From positions 372,001 through 436,000 of the forward strand of contig NZ_ANIE01000007.1 of assembly GCF_000708045.1 (NCBI RefSeq): a DNA stretch of 64,000 bases, written 5' to 3'. Of the stretch, positions 28,410 to 38,236 are shown piece by piece. Within the stretch, counting starts at the first letter, position 1. Each line of letters begins with the position of its first letter. This DNA comes from Marinobacter nitratireducens. GTDB lineage: Bacteria > Pseudomonadota > Gammaproteobacteria > Pseudomonadales > Oleiphilaceae. Below the pieces are notes generated by a model. That model did no database searches. It had not been told where the DNA came from and saw nothing but the letters and a program-made list of their open reading frames with translations. The translations under genes and the position numbers were made by a program.

Positions 28410-29510
28410 ATGCCCAACCACACAGATAACGGCTCCAGATCCGCTGGAGATAGCGAGGAGGCTCAGGTCTCCCGATTGTTAACCTGGCTTTCCGTCATGG
28501 CCATCGTGTTCCTGGTGGGTATTGGCAGCAAGGCCTGGTATGCCGGTCACAGCACCCACAGTTACACCTTATGGTCCTTTGCGGTACTGGTCGGCCTTAA
28601 CATGCTCTATTTCGCCGCTACGACCAACCGGGCCGCCCAGAAAGGGGGACTATTGGTCGTCGTCGGGCTGCTGTTCACTTACCTCATTGCCTCAGGGGGC
28701 GAAAGTAATACCGGTCCCCTCTGGTTCTATGTGTTTCCGCCCCTGCTTTTTTATCTGACAAACCTTAAGGCCGGCACAGCCATGTTGCTGTTCTGCTTCC
28801 TGCTGGCGGTCATCGTATTCCAGTTTCCAGAACTGCCATTCGTGACCGCGGAATACAGCATGGATTTCAAGATTCGTTTCTTCGCCACGCTGATTTTCGA
28901 GTCCATTTTCTGTTTTGTGCTGGAGGCTGGGCGCCTACGGGCACGAGGCCGCCTCATTGAACTGGCCCAAAATCACGAATACGCGGCCCGGACTGACGAG
29001 CTGACCGGCCTGTCGAACCGGCGCGACATGCTCAACCGGCTAGCCGGTGAGTTTTCCAGGTATCAGCGGTCCGGCCATCACTTTTCCATCGCCCTGATTG
29101 ACCTGGACCTTTTCAAGACCATCAATGACCGGTTTGGCCATGACGCTGGCGATGATGTGCTACGCAGGTTTTCTGATCTGATAAAAAACGTGATACGCCA
29201 GACGGATATTGCCGCCCGTTGGGGAGGCGAGGAGTTTCTGGTACTACTCCCGGACACCTCGCTACTGCAGGCGCTGACCCTGGCGGAACGCCTACGTGCC
29301 GAGGTAGCGGACACCCGTTTCGAATCTGGCAAATCGCACATCCCGGTCACCATCAGCGCCGGCGTGTGCTCCATTGCTAACGCCAATACCCTCGATGATT
29401 TGCTAAAACAGGCCGACATAAACCTGTACAGCGCGAAGGAAGCGGGAAGAAACCAGATAGCACCCCGTGTCCGCAGCCGCGAGCAGAAGGGTGCCTGGTC
29501 TGCAACTTGA
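28410..29510 (+). CDS. Membrane diguanylate cyclase (6 TM + GGDEF)
   Basis: 366 residues. About six membrane helices in the first 180 residues form a sensor, then a GGDEF domain starts at DELTGLSNRRDMLNRL. The active-site motif is GGEEF (in RWGGEEFLVLLPD), catalytically competent, and an inhibitory-site RxxD (RQTD) lies five residues before it, so product inhibition is expected. Makes c-di-GMP from two GTP. Divergent from pit and upstream of a flavodoxin gene. Confidence 0.93.
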   Translation: MPNHTDNGSRSAGDSEEAQVSRLLTWLSVMAIVFLVGIGSKAWYAGHSTHSYTLWSFAVLVGLNMLYFAATTNRAAQKGGLLVVVGLLFTYLIASGGESNTGPLWFYVFPPLLFYLTNLKAGTAMLLFCFLLAVIVFQFPELPFVTAEYSMDFKIRFFATLIFESIFCFVLEAGRLRARGRLIELAQNHEYAARTDELTGLSNRRDMLNRLAGEFSRYQRSGHHFSIALIDLDLFKTINDRFGHDAGDDVLRRFSDLIKNVIRQTDIAARWGGEEFLVLLPDTSLLQALTLAERLRAEVADTRFESGKSHIPVTISAGVCSIANANTLDDLLKQADINLYSAKEAGRNQIAPRVRSREQKGAWSAT

Positions 29511-29575
29511 GCACACTCACCACGGACAGTATGATCAGCCGCTTCTATCCTGACCAACTCACTACAGGACCAACT

Positions 29576-30022
29576 ATGACTGCCATCCGCATTCTGGTGG
29601 GAAGTGTCTATGGCGGCGCGCTGCTTACTGCCAGAGAGATCAAGAAAGACCTCGAAGCCGTCGGGCATCAGGTCACCGTGCTCGAAAACCCGAGCGTGAG
29701 CGACATGACCGGCAACACTGACGCACTGTTGGTTTGCACCTCGACAACCGGACAGGGTGAGGTTCCAGCCAACCTGTTACCTTTCTATGCGGAGCTTCGC
29801 GATACGCTGCCGCAACAGCCTGGCCGGCCATTCGGCATCATCGTGCTCGGCGACAGCTCATATGGCGATACGTTCTGCGGCGCCGGAGAGCTGATGGAGG
29901 AGGCGCTTTATGAAACGGCCGCTCGCAAAGTCGGAGACACCCTTCGTATCGATGCGCTGGAAACCATGGAACCGGAGAACGAAGCCCTACCCTGGGCGAG
30001 GGCCTGGGCAGAACAGCTCTAA
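29576..30022 (+). CDS. mioC: MioC-like flavodoxin
   Basis: 148 residues, FMN-binding flavodoxin fold: GSVYGGALLTAREI phosphate loop, LLVCTSTTGQGEVPANLLPF, and GIIVLGDSSYGDTFCGAG. Length and motifs are those of MioC, an electron carrier implicated in biotin synthase support in E. coli. The ATG at 29576 with AGGACCAACT upstream is preferred over an earlier in-frame start. Confidence 0.85.
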   Translation: MTAIRILVGSVYGGALLTAREIKKDLEAVGHQVTVLENPSVSDMTGNTDALLVCTSTTGQGEVPANLLPFYAELRDTLPQQPGRPFGIIVLGDSSYGDTFCGAGELMEEALYETAARKVGDTLRIDALETMEPENEALPWARAWAEQL

Positions 30023-30130
30023 CAAGGTTGGCGTTTTAACCAGACCACGACACGCTCGCCTCTCAGGGGCTTGAGCCGCCGATAGCGACAGTCCATACTC
30101 AGGCTATAACGACAACAATACGGTAGCACC

Positions 30131-32683
30131 GTGACAAGACAAACCTGGTTGCGATTATTGGCGGCAATGGTCCTGCTGTCTCTGTTTATAGCCCCTGGCA
30201 TTGGGGCCGCAGCGTCGTACGTTCCCGATATCGAATACCTACGCCTGTCGCCTGGGCAGCAACTGTCGGCGGCGCAGGCGTTTGAACGCGACGATTGGAA
30301 GAACTACGAGGGCAACAACCCCAATTTTGGCTACATCCGGGATACGATATGGATTCGGATGCCGGTCAAAAGCGATCCTGCCATTGACCTGCTTGAGGTC
30401 CAGTACTCCCAACTCGACCATCTGCAATTTTTCCTTTTTGAAAACGGCAAGCAGGTCCAGCATTACGAGACAGGTGATCACCTACCTTTCGCTCAGAGAC
30501 CCATTCAGGATCGTCATTTCCTGTTTCCCATTGAGAAAACGTCTGGCCGGAATTATCAGATTCTTCTCAAGGTCAACACGCTTGGGGCCATGCAGATCCC
30601 GGTAAAACTGTGGAACACCACCGAGTTTTATGAAGCCTCCTCGGTCCAATCCCAGCTGCACTCCGTTTACTACGGCATCCTGATCACGGTCATATTCTTC
30701 AACCTCTTCATATTCACCGCCCTGAAAGAGGCGGTCTACCTGGTCTACGCACTGTCGACACTCGGCTACCTTCTGCTGATTGGCAATCTGAATGGCACCG
30801 CCTATCAGATGCTATGGCCCAACTACCCCGGGCTCCAGAACCATGCGATGCTGCTGGCGGTCCCCCTCGCAGTGACCTTCACGCTGCTGTTCTCGAGATT
30901 ATTCCTCAAACTCAGGCAAACAGCCCCGGCCTGGAACCGACTGATCGGATTTGCATTACTCCTGAACCTGATCATTGCCGCCTATACGTTTTTCACCGAT
31001 TACAGCATCGGCAGCCGTCTGACCGTGGCGTTCGCCATCCCAAGCTGTCTCCTGCTCACAATCCTTGGCCCCTACCAATGGTACAAGGGCAATCCCCAGG
31101 CGGTTTACTACACCATTGCCTGGGGAGCGCTGACCATCGGCAGCGCGGTCACAGCGGCCAACAAGTACGGGTTCTTTCCCAATAACTTCTTCACCACCTA
31201 CGGCATGCAGATTGGCTCGGCGCTTGAGGCAATCCTGCTGACGCTGGCTCTGGCCATGCGCCTCTACCAGGAGCGCCAGGATAAAGTCGTCGCTCGGGAA
31301 GCTGAGCTCAGTGCCATGGCGGCTCGACGATCGGCTGAGCTCAAGCTGATGGATAACGCCCTGCACAACCCGCTGACAGGACTCCCCAACCGCAGCAGTT
31401 TCGAAATGGTGTTGAATGATCTGATGATGCGAAGTCCGGATTGCCGGTATGGCGTTGCCATCATCCGCCTCAACAATCTCGATTCGGTCACCAAAACCCT
31501 GGGTCATCGCAACAGCGACCGGATACTGGAACTGGCCTCCAAACACTATAATGCGGCCATCCGTGATCTCCCGGGCGCCCTGCCGGTTGAGCAAAACGAC
31601 CAGCATATCTATTTTGTCGCGGCCCTGGACCCACAGACGTTTGCCTGTGTCGTCAATGCGAATACCGCCGAAGCTGCACCGCGGGCCGTCATCTCCACCC
31701 TGGAAGTACTGCGTTTTCCGGTCGACTACCTGGGCATGCAGATTCCCATGGATGTCCGCATCGGCGTGGCCGTCTTCCCCGAGCACGGCAAGGATGCCAA
31801 CACACTCATTCGCAGGGCCATTATTGCGGAGGGCTCCGACCGGGCAACAGAGCGAGGCATGGCTTACTACAAGCCGTCCCGGGATTCGTTTAGCGCTGAC
31901 CGCCTGACCATTGCCTCTGAACTCCGCCGGGCCCTTACGGACAACCAACTGGCTCTTTACCTGCAGCCCAAACTGTCGCTGTCGACCAATACTGTCGTCG
32001 GTATGGAGGCCCTGATTCGGTGGCCGGAGAAGATGGGGACGATACGTCCGGATGAAATCATTGAACTCGCGGAACAAACGGGGTTGATCAAGCCACTGAC
32101 GCGCTGGGTTCTGGAGCAGGCACTGAATCTCAGGGCCCGCTTAAAGGAACAGGGATGGGATCTGGGAATCTCGGTGAACATCTCACCGAACAACCTTCGA
32201 GAGCCCGACTTTCCCATGTTTGTGCAAAGACTGATGAGCAGTTTTCACAACCACCAGGGCACCATCACCTTTGAAGTGACGGAAACCTCCATGATGCAGG
32301 ACCCGGCCAATTCCCTGATGGCTCTGAAATCACTCAATGCCGCCGGCATACCAGTGTCCATTGATGATTTCGGGTCCGGATATTCCTCGCTGTCCTACAT
32401 CAAGCAACTGCCGGCAAGCGAAGTCAAAATCGACCGCTCCCTGGTCACCGATCTGGCCACGGAGTCTGAGGACAGGGTTATCGTGCAGACGACCATCAAC
32501 ATGTGCCACAGCCTGGGTTATCAGGTCGTTGCGGAAGGTGTGGAGGATGAAGCAACAGCAGACATCCTCAGGGACATGGGGTGCAATATGATTCAGGGAT
32601 ATCTGCTGACACCCCCGCTACCTTTCGATAAAGCATTGGCCTGGCTGCATGGCGCCGACGGCCGGCAACAGGGGCTAGGCTGA
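30131..32683 (+). CDS. 7TM sensor (7TMR-DISM) c-di-GMP phosphodiesterase with degenerate GGDEF and intact EAL domain
   Basis: 850 residues from a GTG start. Signal peptide, periplasmic 7TMR-DISMED2-like sensor (about 25-180), seven membrane helices (about 185-395), short coiled linker, a GGDEF domain that keeps the fold (NPLTGLPNRSSFE) but has no GG(D/E)EF motif, then an EAL domain with the catalytic residues: MEALIRW, NISPNN, FEVTET, DDFGSGYSSLSYIKQLP, KIDRS and EGVED. Likely a net phosphodiesterase. It follows the flavodoxin by 108 bp. Confidence 0.92.
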   Translation: MTRQTWLRLLAAMVLLSLFIAPGIGAAASYVPDIEYLRLSPGQQLSAAQAFERDDWKNYEGNNPNFGYIRDTIWIRMPVKSDPAIDLLEVQYSQLDHLQFFLFENGKQVQHYETGDHLPFAQRPIQDRHFLFPIEKTSGRNYQILLKVNTLGAMQIPVKLWNTTEFYEASSVQSQLHSVYYGILITVIFFNLFIFTALKEAVYLVYALSTLGYLLLIGNLNGTAYQMLWPNYPGLQNHAMLLAVPLAVTFTLLFSRLFLKLRQTAPAWNRLIGFALLLNLIIAAYTFFTDYSIGSRLTVAFAIPSCLLLTILGPYQWYKGNPQAVYYTIAWGALTIGSAVTAANKYGFFPNNFFTTYGMQIGSALEAILLTLALAMRLYQERQDKVVAREAELSAMAARRSAELKLMDNALHNPLTGLPNRSSFEMVLNDLMMRSPDCRYGVAIIRLNNLDSVTKTLGHRNSDRILELASKHYNAAIRDLPGALPVEQNDQHIYFVAALDPQTFACVVNANTAEAAPRAVISTLEVLRFPVDYLGMQIPMDVRIGVAVFPEHGKDANTLIRRAIIAEGSDRATERGMAYYKPSRDSFSADRLTIASELRRALTDNQLALYLQPKLSLSTNTVVGMEALIRWPEKMGTIRPDEIIELAEQTGLIKPLTRWVLEQALNLRARLKEQGWDLGISVNISPNNLREPDFPMFVQRLMSSFHNHQGTITFEVTETSMMQDPANSLMALKSLNAAGIPVSIDDFGSGYSSLSYIKQLPASEVKIDRSLVTDLATESEDRVIVQTTINMCHSLGYQVVAEGVEDEATADILRDMGCNMIQGYLLTPPLPFDKALAWLHGADGRQQGLG

Positions 32684-32686
32684 CCA

Positions 32687-33541
32687 TCAGCGCTGGCGAA
32701 TCAGCGCCTCCTGTGTGGTCGAGGCCACGAGAACGCCTTCCTGATTAAAGAAATTGCCGCGATTGAAACCCCGCCCGGCGGAAGCGCTGGGGCTGTCTTT
32801 ATCATACAGCAGCCACTCATCCATTCGAAAATCCCGGTGGAACCAGATGGCATGATCCAGACTGGCCACTTGCATGTTTTTACTCATGAACGTCACGCCA
32901 TGGGGATTCAGGGACGTTCCGAGAAACTGGAAGTCGGAGGCGTAGGTCAGCAGGCAGCGATGGAGTACCGGATCGTCCGGCAGCTGTCCCTGAGCCTTGA
33001 ACCAGCTTTGCTTGTAAGGCGGCCGTTTCTCGGGCTGAAAAGGGTTCACCGGGTCCACCGGGCGGATCTCGATGGGACGGTCCCGGGTCAGAGAATCCCG
33101 CATTTTCTCCGGAACGTGAGGGGCAATGATCTTGCCCCACTCGTGTTCTGACTTGATGGTTTCGGGATCCGGTGCCTGAGGCATGTCCAACTGGTGCTCA
33201 AACCCCTCCTCGGCGTTCTGGAACGACATGGAACCTGTCAGAATTTCCTTGCCACCCTGGCGTGCAATCACCCGCCGCACGGAAAAACTGCCGCCATCGC
33301 GAACCCGCTGAACTTCATAGTCAATCGGCATGCTGTGGTTGCCAGGGCGCAAGAAGTAGGCATGGAGGGAGTGGCACAGGCGATCTTCGACAGTGCGACT
33401 GGCCGCCATCAAAGCCTGCCCAAGCACCTGCCCGCCAAACACATTGGGAAAACCAAGATCTTCGCTATCGCCCTGAAAATGGTCGTCGCCGATGGGAGAA
33501 AGATCCAGCAACTCCACCAACTTCTTTGTCACTTCAAGCAT
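32687..33541 (-). CDS. tesB: Acyl-CoA thioesterase II
   Basis: Double hot-dog thioesterase of 284 residues; hydrolyses medium and long acyl-CoA. Family patterns: FGGQVLGQALMAA, HSLHAYFLRPG, SVRRVIARQ, LDHAIWFHRDFRMDEWLLYD, and GRGFNRGNFFNQEGVLVAST with a near-C-terminal catalytic Gln/Thr region. Strong ribosome site AGGAGCAGGC precedes the ATG. Convergent with the EAL gene. Confidence 0.96.
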   Translation of the reverse strand: MLEVTKKLVELLDLSPIGDDHFQGDSEDLGFPNVFGGQVLGQALMAASRTVEDRLCHSLHAYFLRPGNHSMPIDYEVQRVRDGGSFSVRRVIARQGGKEILTGSMSFQNAEEGFEHQLDMPQAPDPETIKSEHEWGKIIAPHVPEKMRDSLTRDRPIEIRPVDPVNPFQPEKRPPYKQSWFKAQGQLPDDPVLHRCLLTYASDFQFLGTSLNPHGVTFMSKNMQVASLDHAIWFHRDFRMDEWLLYDKDSPSASAGRGFNRGNFFNQEGVLVASTTQEALIRQR

Positions 33542-33675
33542 GCCTGCTCCTGTCGATTCGTTAGCACACGAAGGAGTTTTCTACCCCAAGCAGACTATTT
33601 TCGCAACGAAAAACAGGCCAGTACAGCAGAAGTTCCGGTCCGGACAGCCGCCGGACCGATTGGCGAAACGGCGTA

Positions 33676-34830
33676 TCAGCCGTGAATCGGGGGAACTTCT
33701 TTTGAAAGCGCCTGCTTTTCAACCGCGAAACGGCCAGTCAGCGCAAACCCCAGCGAGAACCCATCCGGCCCCCGGAAAATTGCCTTGACGTCAGAACCGT
33801 CCTGTTCGACCTGCCATTCACCCTCGGCGCCGGTCGGTGGAGGGCATACCGCAGTCGGGCAGCAAGGGGTTTTGATCATCACCGGCATGGTGCCGTAACT
33901 CACTTCGGTACGGTCTCCAGCCAGGGTTTTCGCCAGGGCGCGGGCGCAAGCCATCAAAGGCAAAACATAGAGCAGCACGTGGCCGTCCACTTCCGCACAG
34001 TCACCAAGTGCGTAGATATCACTGGCCGACGTCTCCAGCGCCCGGTTCACCACGATACCACGCTCAACGGTCAGCCCGGCAGCCTTGGCCAGCTCAACCC
34101 GCGGCCGCAGCCCGACAGCCGAGATCACAAGGTCGGCGTCAATCTGCTCGCCATTGGCAAGACTGAGGCGCACCCCGTTGCCCTCGCGATCAATCTTCTC
34201 CACCACCGTTTCAAGATGAAACCGGACACCGAGGTTTTCCAGCTCCCGCTGAACGGCATTGGCCGCGACCGGCGGCAACAGGCCCGGCATGACAACATCG
34301 GACGGAGCGATGATGTCTACGTCGTAATCGCCATTTCGCAGATCGTTGGCGAATTCACAACCGATCAGGCCTGCGCCCATAATGGCAACACGCTTCCCAC
34401 CTTCCAGTGCCTGCCGGAACGCCCGGTAATCCATCAGATCGTTGATCGAGAATACGCGATCCTGGCCATTGCCCGGGATGTCCAGGCGAATGACGTCCGC
34501 TCCCCAGGCCAGAACAAGCTTGCTGTAGGCAATGCGCTCGTCACCCACGACCAGCTCATGGGCCTCTGCATCGATGGCGGTGACTGTCGCGAAGGTTCTC
34601 AGTTCGATATTCAGCTGCTCAGCCATGGCTTCGGTAGAAGCCTGGGCCAGCCCGTCCGCATCCTTACCTTTTGTGAAACCGGTGGACAGCATGGGCTTGG
34701 AGTAGCTGACACCATCATCAGCCGTCACCATGATAATCGGCGTGTCTTTGTCCTGCTTTCGGATTTCCCGCGCCAGCGAGTAGCCGGACAAACCTGTGCC
34801 GACAATGACGATGGGGGCCTGCTCAGTCAT
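33676..34830 (-). CDS. rubB: Rubredoxin-NAD(+) reductase
   Basis: 384 residues, same size as the Pseudomonas enzyme. N-terminal FAD-binding [17 protein letters not shown], mid-protein NAD-binding [15 protein letters not shown], and second FAD motif [13 protein letters not shown]. Passes electrons from NADH to rubredoxin, serving alkane hydroxylase or oxidative-stress reactions. Adjacent to a rubredoxin gene (25 bp upstream), which supports the specific name. A short Cys-containing insert ([14 protein letters not shown]) lies near the C-terminus. Confidence 0.92.
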   Translation of the reverse strand: MTEQAPIVIVGTGLSGYSLAREIRKQDKDTPIIMVTADDGVSYSKPMLSTGFTKGKDADGLAQASTEAMAEQLNIELRTFATVTAIDAEAHELVVGDERIAYSKLVLAWGADVIRLDIPGNGQDRVFSINDLMDYRAFRQALEGGKRVAIMGAGLIGCEFANDLRNGDYDVDIIAPSDVVMPGLLPPVAANAVQRELENLGVRFHLETVVEKIDREGNGVRLSLANGEQIDADLVISAVGLRPRVELAKAAGLTVERGIVVNRALETSASDIYALGDCAEVDGHVLLYVLPLMACARALAKTLAGDRTEVSYGTMPVMIKTPCCPTAVCPPPTGAEGEWQVEQDGSDVKAIFRGPDGFSLGFALTGRFAVEKQALSKEVPPIHG

Positions 34831-34855
34831 AACCTTGCTCCGTAGGGATCAGCGA

Positions 34856-35023
34856 TCAGCCAATCTCGATCATTTCAAAGTCTTCTTTTCCAACACCACA
34901 ATCCGGGCAAACCCAGTCTTCAGGAACGTCTTCCCACTTGGTGCCCGGCTCAATTCCGTCCTCCGGCCAGCCTTCGGCCTCATCGTAAATCAGGCCACAC
35001 ACAACACACTGCCACTTTTTCAT
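34856..35023 (-). CDS. rubA: Rubredoxin
   Basis: A 55-residue single-iron electron carrier. The two iron-binding pairs are CVVCG near residue 6 and CPDCGVGK near residue 39, separated by the typical [16 protein letters not shown] segment. ATG at 35023, stop at 34856-34858. Cotranscribed with the reductase gene. Its promoter carries a palindrome between the -35 and -10 elements. Confidence 0.96.
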   Translation of the reverse strand: MKKWQCVVCGLIYDEAEGWPEDGIEPGTKWEDVPEDWVCPDCGVGKEDFEMIEIG

Positions 35024-35079
35024 TGTATTTCTCCCAATTACCTTCTTTTCCCGCAGCTTTTGACGGGCAACAGCACGCC

Positions 35080-35109
35080 ATAATAATTGTCAGACAATCA
35101 TGCACGCAA
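35080..35109 (-). promoter_or_regulatory. Rubredoxin operon promoter with GntR/FadR-like palindrome
   Basis: On the minus strand TTGCGT (35104-35109) and TATTAT (35080-35085) are 18 bp apart. The spacer contains ATTGTCTGACAAT (35086-35098), an inverted repeat around one central base that fits the FadR-subfamily GntR pattern TNGTNNNACNA. A regulator bound there would block the promoter. No GntR gene is in the window. Confidence 0.55.
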
Positions 35110-35290
35110 GTGCTTTCTCGAGCTGCCCTGTCGCTGGCGTCAAGATGACAAGGCCGGAGGTAATGATACCCACCACGTCCCTATTCACCAATGCCACTGA
35201 CGACGCTGCTTGCGCTTGTTTTCTGCCAATAGCCACAAATACAGACCTGATCACCGGCGCTCGCCCCTCCCTTCCGACGAGCCACTCCGG

Positions 35291-35296
35291 TATAAT
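35291..35296 (+). promoter_or_regulatory. -10 element of hpt
   Basis: A perfect TATAAT 30 bp before the hpt ATG; no clear -35 at standard spacing. The rest of the 302 bp gap between rubredoxin and hpt (35110-35290) shows nothing I recognise. Confidence 0.45.
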
Positions 35297-35325
35297 CGCC
35301 GGTTTTACGACAGGATCCGACCGTT

Positions 35326-35883
35326 ATGACCGATACCGTCGCCGAAATGAACAAGGTAATGGACGAAGCCGACTGCCTGGTTAACGAACAACAGGTACAG
35401 GCCGCCATTGGCGAGCTGGCAGACGCCATCACTGACCGGCTCCGGGACAGCAACCCCCTGCTATTCTGCGTCATGAACGGGGGCCTGATACTCACCGGGC
35501 AACTGCTGACACAACTGAACTTTCCGGTGCAGGCAGAATATCTGCACGCCACCCGCTATCGCCAGGAAACCACCGGTGGCATCCTGGAATGGAAACTCCA
35601 GCCGGAAGCCGATATGGCCGGGCGCACCGTTCTGATCGTTGACGACATTCTCGACGAAGGCACAACTCTCTGCGCGATTGCCGACTACTGCAAAGCCCAC
35701 GGAGCCAGCGAGGTCCTGACCGCCGTACTGGTCGACAAGAAACACGATCGCAAGGCAAAGCCGGACCTCAAGGCGGATTTTACCGGCCTCGAGGTTGAGG
35801 ACCGATTCCTGTTCGGTTTCGGCATGGACTACAAGGGCTACTGGCGAAACGCGCCCGGTATATATGCCGTCAAAGGACTGTGA
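35326..35883 (+). CDS. hpt: Hypoxanthine-guanine phosphoribosyltransferase
   Basis: Salvages hypoxanthine and guanine to IMP and GMP using PRPP. 185 residues; the PRPP motif is VLIVDDILDEGTTL, preceded by a VMNGGLILTGQLL loop and followed by LVDKKHDRK (base-binding Lys). C-terminal FGFGMDYKGYWRN is typical of the proteobacterial type. Its last 20 bp overlap the ubiC start. Confidence 0.92.
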   Translation: MTDTVAEMNKVMDEADCLVNEQQVQAAIGELADAITDRLRDSNPLLFCVMNGGLILTGQLLTQLNFPVQAEYLHATRYRQETTGGILEWKLQPEADMAGRTVLIVDDILDEGTTLCAIADYCKAHGASEVLTAVLVDKKHDRKAKPDLKADFTGLEVEDRFLFGFGMDYKGYWRNAPGIYAVKGL

Positions 35884-36445
35884 CATCGACTTCTGTACGC
35901 CCGAGCTGTCAGCCAATCCCCGCACCCTGAGCGTACCCCGCACCGAGTGGTATGATTCTCTTGCCGCTGCCGGTCTCAGGAACGCCGACGTCCACGGCCC
36001 TGCCCGTTACTGGCTTCAGGTGGAAGGCTCATTCACCAGGGCTTTGCAGCAACAGTGCCGGCACTCGTTTCACGTCGAGATTCATTACGAGGGCTTTTCC
36101 CGGCCCTCACTTGAAGAAGCCAGACATTTGGGCATTCCCGGACGCCAACACGCCTGGATTCGCGAGGTTCGCCTGTGCGGCGATGGCGCTCCCTGGGTGC
36201 TCGCCCGCACCATTATCCCCCTGGCCTGTCTTGACGGTGAAGGTCGCCGGCTTCGACACCTGGGCAACCGTCCACTGGGCGCGTACCTGTTCAGCAACCC
36301 GCTCTGGCAACGCGGTCCCATTGAAACCGGCCTGTGCCTCCCTGAGTTTCCGGGCCAACCCGAGATAGCCCGACGCTCCGTGTTCCGAAATCAGTCCAGG
36401 TCCCTTCTGGTGGGCGAGTACCTGCTACCACGGCTCTATCGTTGA
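35864..36445 (+). CDS. ubiC: Chorismate pyruvate-lyase
   Basis: Makes 4-hydroxybenzoate from chorismate, the first step of ubiquinone synthesis. 193 residues from ATG 35864. Visible family features: VEGSFTRALQQQC, WIREVRLCGDGAPWVLARTIIP, LGNRPLGAYLFSN, and FRNQSRSLLVGEYLLPRL with the conserved Glu near the end. A longer reading to 35795 lies inside hpt and is unlikely. Followed 81 bp later by ubiA, as in Pseudomonas and E. coli. Confidence 0.93.
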   Translation: MPSKDCDIDFCTPELSANPRTLSVPRTEWYDSLAAAGLRNADVHGPARYWLQVEGSFTRALQQQCRHSFHVEIHYEGFSRPSLEEARHLGIPGRQHAWIREVRLCGDGAPWVLARTIIPLACLDGEGRRLRHLGNRPLGAYLFSNPLWQRGPIETGLCLPEFPGQPEIARRSVFRNQSRSLLVGEYLLPRLYR

Positions 36446-36526
36446 CATCCAGCCTTTAACCCGCCGACCATCGCTCGCTATAATCCCGTTACCCCGCTCA
36501 CCGGCACACCTGACGGATTCCAGACT

Positions 36527-37414
36527 ATGCTCCTGAACGCCTTGCCCGAACATATTCAGAGTCGCCTGACCGACTACGCCAGACTGCTCAGGGTTGATCG
36601 CCCCATTGGTTCACTGCTGCTGCTCTGGCCGACCTATTGGGCGCTTTGGCTCGCGGGTGACGGCAGCCCCAGCATCGCCAATATCCTCATTTTCACCCTC
36701 GGTGTGTTTTTCATGCGGGCCGCCGGCTGTGCCATCAATGACTTTGCAGACCGGGACTGGGACAAACACGTCAAGCGCACCATGGACCGGCCACTAACCG
36801 CGGGCCGGATCCAGGCCTGGGAGGCCGTGGCGCTGTTCGCCGGGCTCTGCCTGGTGTCGTTCCTGATGGTCGTGCTGTTTACCAACACGCTGACGTTGTA
36901 TCTGTCATTCGCCGGCGCCCTGCTGGCCTTCATCTACCCTTTCATGAAGCGCTACACCCACCTTCCCCAACTGTTTCTGGGGGCGGCGTTTTCCTGGGCG
37001 ATCCCCATGGCCTGGGCCGCCGAAGCCAACGAGCTGAGCCAGGTAACCTGGCTGCTGTTCACCGCCAACGTACTCTGGACGGTTGCCTACGATACGCTCT
37101 ATGCCATGGTCGACCGCGATGACGACTTGAAGGTTGGCATCAAGTCCACCGCCATCCTGTTCGGCGATGCTGACAAAGCCATCATCGGAATTCTCCAGGC
37201 ACTGGTGCTGCTGATTCTGATCATCGTTGGCGTACGTTCTGAACTGGGCACCTTTTTCTACCTCGGCGTCGCCGGCATGGCCAGTCTGTTCGTCTATCAT
37301 CAGTACCTGGCTCGGGATCGTGAGCGGGCCGGATGTTTCAAAGCTTTTCTCAACAACAATTGGGCGGGATTCTCAGTGTTCGCCGGCTTGTTTATCGACC
37401 TAATAATTCGCTGA
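36527..37414 (+). CDS. ubiA: 4-hydroxybenzoate octaprenyltransferase
   Basis: Inner-membrane prenyltransferase attaching the polyprenyl tail to 4-hydroxybenzoate. 295 residues with about eight to nine helices; both Asp-rich magnesium motifs are present, NDFADRDWD and [19 protein letters not shown]. Works directly after UbiC. A Pho-box-like sequence begins two bases after its stop codon. Confidence 0.97.
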   Translation: MLLNALPEHIQSRLTDYARLLRVDRPIGSLLLLWPTYWALWLAGDGSPSIANILIFTLGVFFMRAAGCAINDFADRDWDKHVKRTMDRPLTAGRIQAWEAVALFAGLCLVSFLMVVLFTNTLTLYLSFAGALLAFIYPFMKRYTHLPQLFLGAAFSWAIPMAWAAEANELSQVTWLLFTANVLWTVAYDTLYAMVDRDDDLKVGIKSTAILFGDADKAIIGILQALVLLILIIVGVRSELGTFFYLGVAGMASLFVYHQYLARDRERAGCFKAFLNNNWAGFSVFAGLFIDLIIR

Positions 37415-37416
37415 CA

Positions 37417-37438
37417 GTGTCATATACTTGTAATACTA
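37417..37438 (+). promoter_or_regulatory. Pho-box-like site upstream of phoB
   Basis: GTGTCATATAC-TTGTAATACTA forms two 11-base half-units resembling the PhoB direct repeat CTGTCAT-N4. It sits 52 bp before the phoB ATG, the expected place for autoregulation. One half-unit is good, the second imperfect. Confidence 0.6.
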
Positions 37439-37490
37439 GGGCGTTGTAATGAGGCAGCAACATATCTAGGTCTGACACAGGTTATTGCAT

Positions 37491-38183
37491 ATGTCTGGAA
37501 AAACTGTCCTGATCGTCGATGACGAAGCGCCCATCCGGGAGATGATCGCTGTCGCCCTCGAGATGGCGGACTATGACTACATAGAGGCAGAGGACGCCCG
37601 GGAAGCCCATGCCCTGATTGTCGACAAACACCCGGATCTGGTTCTTCTCGATTGGATGCTACCCGGCACCAGTGGTGTGGAGCTCGCAAGACGACTCAAG
37701 AAAGAGGAATCCACCGCCGACATTCCCATCATCATGCTCACCGCCAAGGTTGAGGAAGACAACAAAATCCAGGGGCTGGAAGTGGGTGCCGATGATTACA
37801 TCACCAAACCCTTCAGCCCCCGCGAACTGGTCGCCCGCCTGAAGGCGGTGCTCCGCAGGGCTACGCCCCCCGGTGTCGATACGCCGATCGAGGTGGATGG
37901 CCTGACGCTGGATCCTGTCGGCCATCGGGTGACCACCCATGACGGCGCCCTGAATATGGGACCGACGGAGTATCGCCTGCTCCAGTTCTTCATGACCCAT
38001 CAGGAACGGGTGTATACTCGCTCGCAATTGCTGGATCAGGTCTGGGGTGGCAACGTATACGTGGAAGAGCGGACTGTCGATGTCCATATCCGTCGCCTGC
38101 GCAAGGCACTCGGAGACCGGTATGATCATCTGATCCAGACTGTCCGGGGAACCGGCTACCGATTCTCCACCAAAGCCGCATAG
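37491..38183 (+). CDS. phoB: Phosphate regulon response regulator PhoB
   Basis: 230 residues: receiver domain (about 5-118) with acidic pocket VDDE, phospho-acceptor Asp in [10 protein letters not shown], Thr in MLTAK and Lys in [10 protein letters not shown]; then an OmpR-type winged helix (about 130-228) ending [11 protein letters not shown]. Activates the phosphate-starvation regulon. ATG at 37491 is preferred to a TTG two codons upstream. Followed by phoR after 53 bp. Confidence 0.97.
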   Translation: MSGKTVLIVDDEAPIREMIAVALEMADYDYIEAEDAREAHALIVDKHPDLVLLDWMLPGTSGVELARRLKKEESTADIPIIMLTAKVEEDNKIQGLEVGADDYITKPFSPRELVARLKAVLRRATPPGVDTPIEVDGLTLDPVGHRVTTHDGALNMGPTEYRLLQFFMTHQERVYTRSQLLDQVWGGNVYVEERTVDVHIRRLRKALGDRYDHLIQTVRGTGYRFSTKAA

Positions 38184-38236
38184 AGCTTACGGGCCCCAGG
38201 TCAGCGGCAGCCCAAATCAACACAAGGCGGTGTTTG

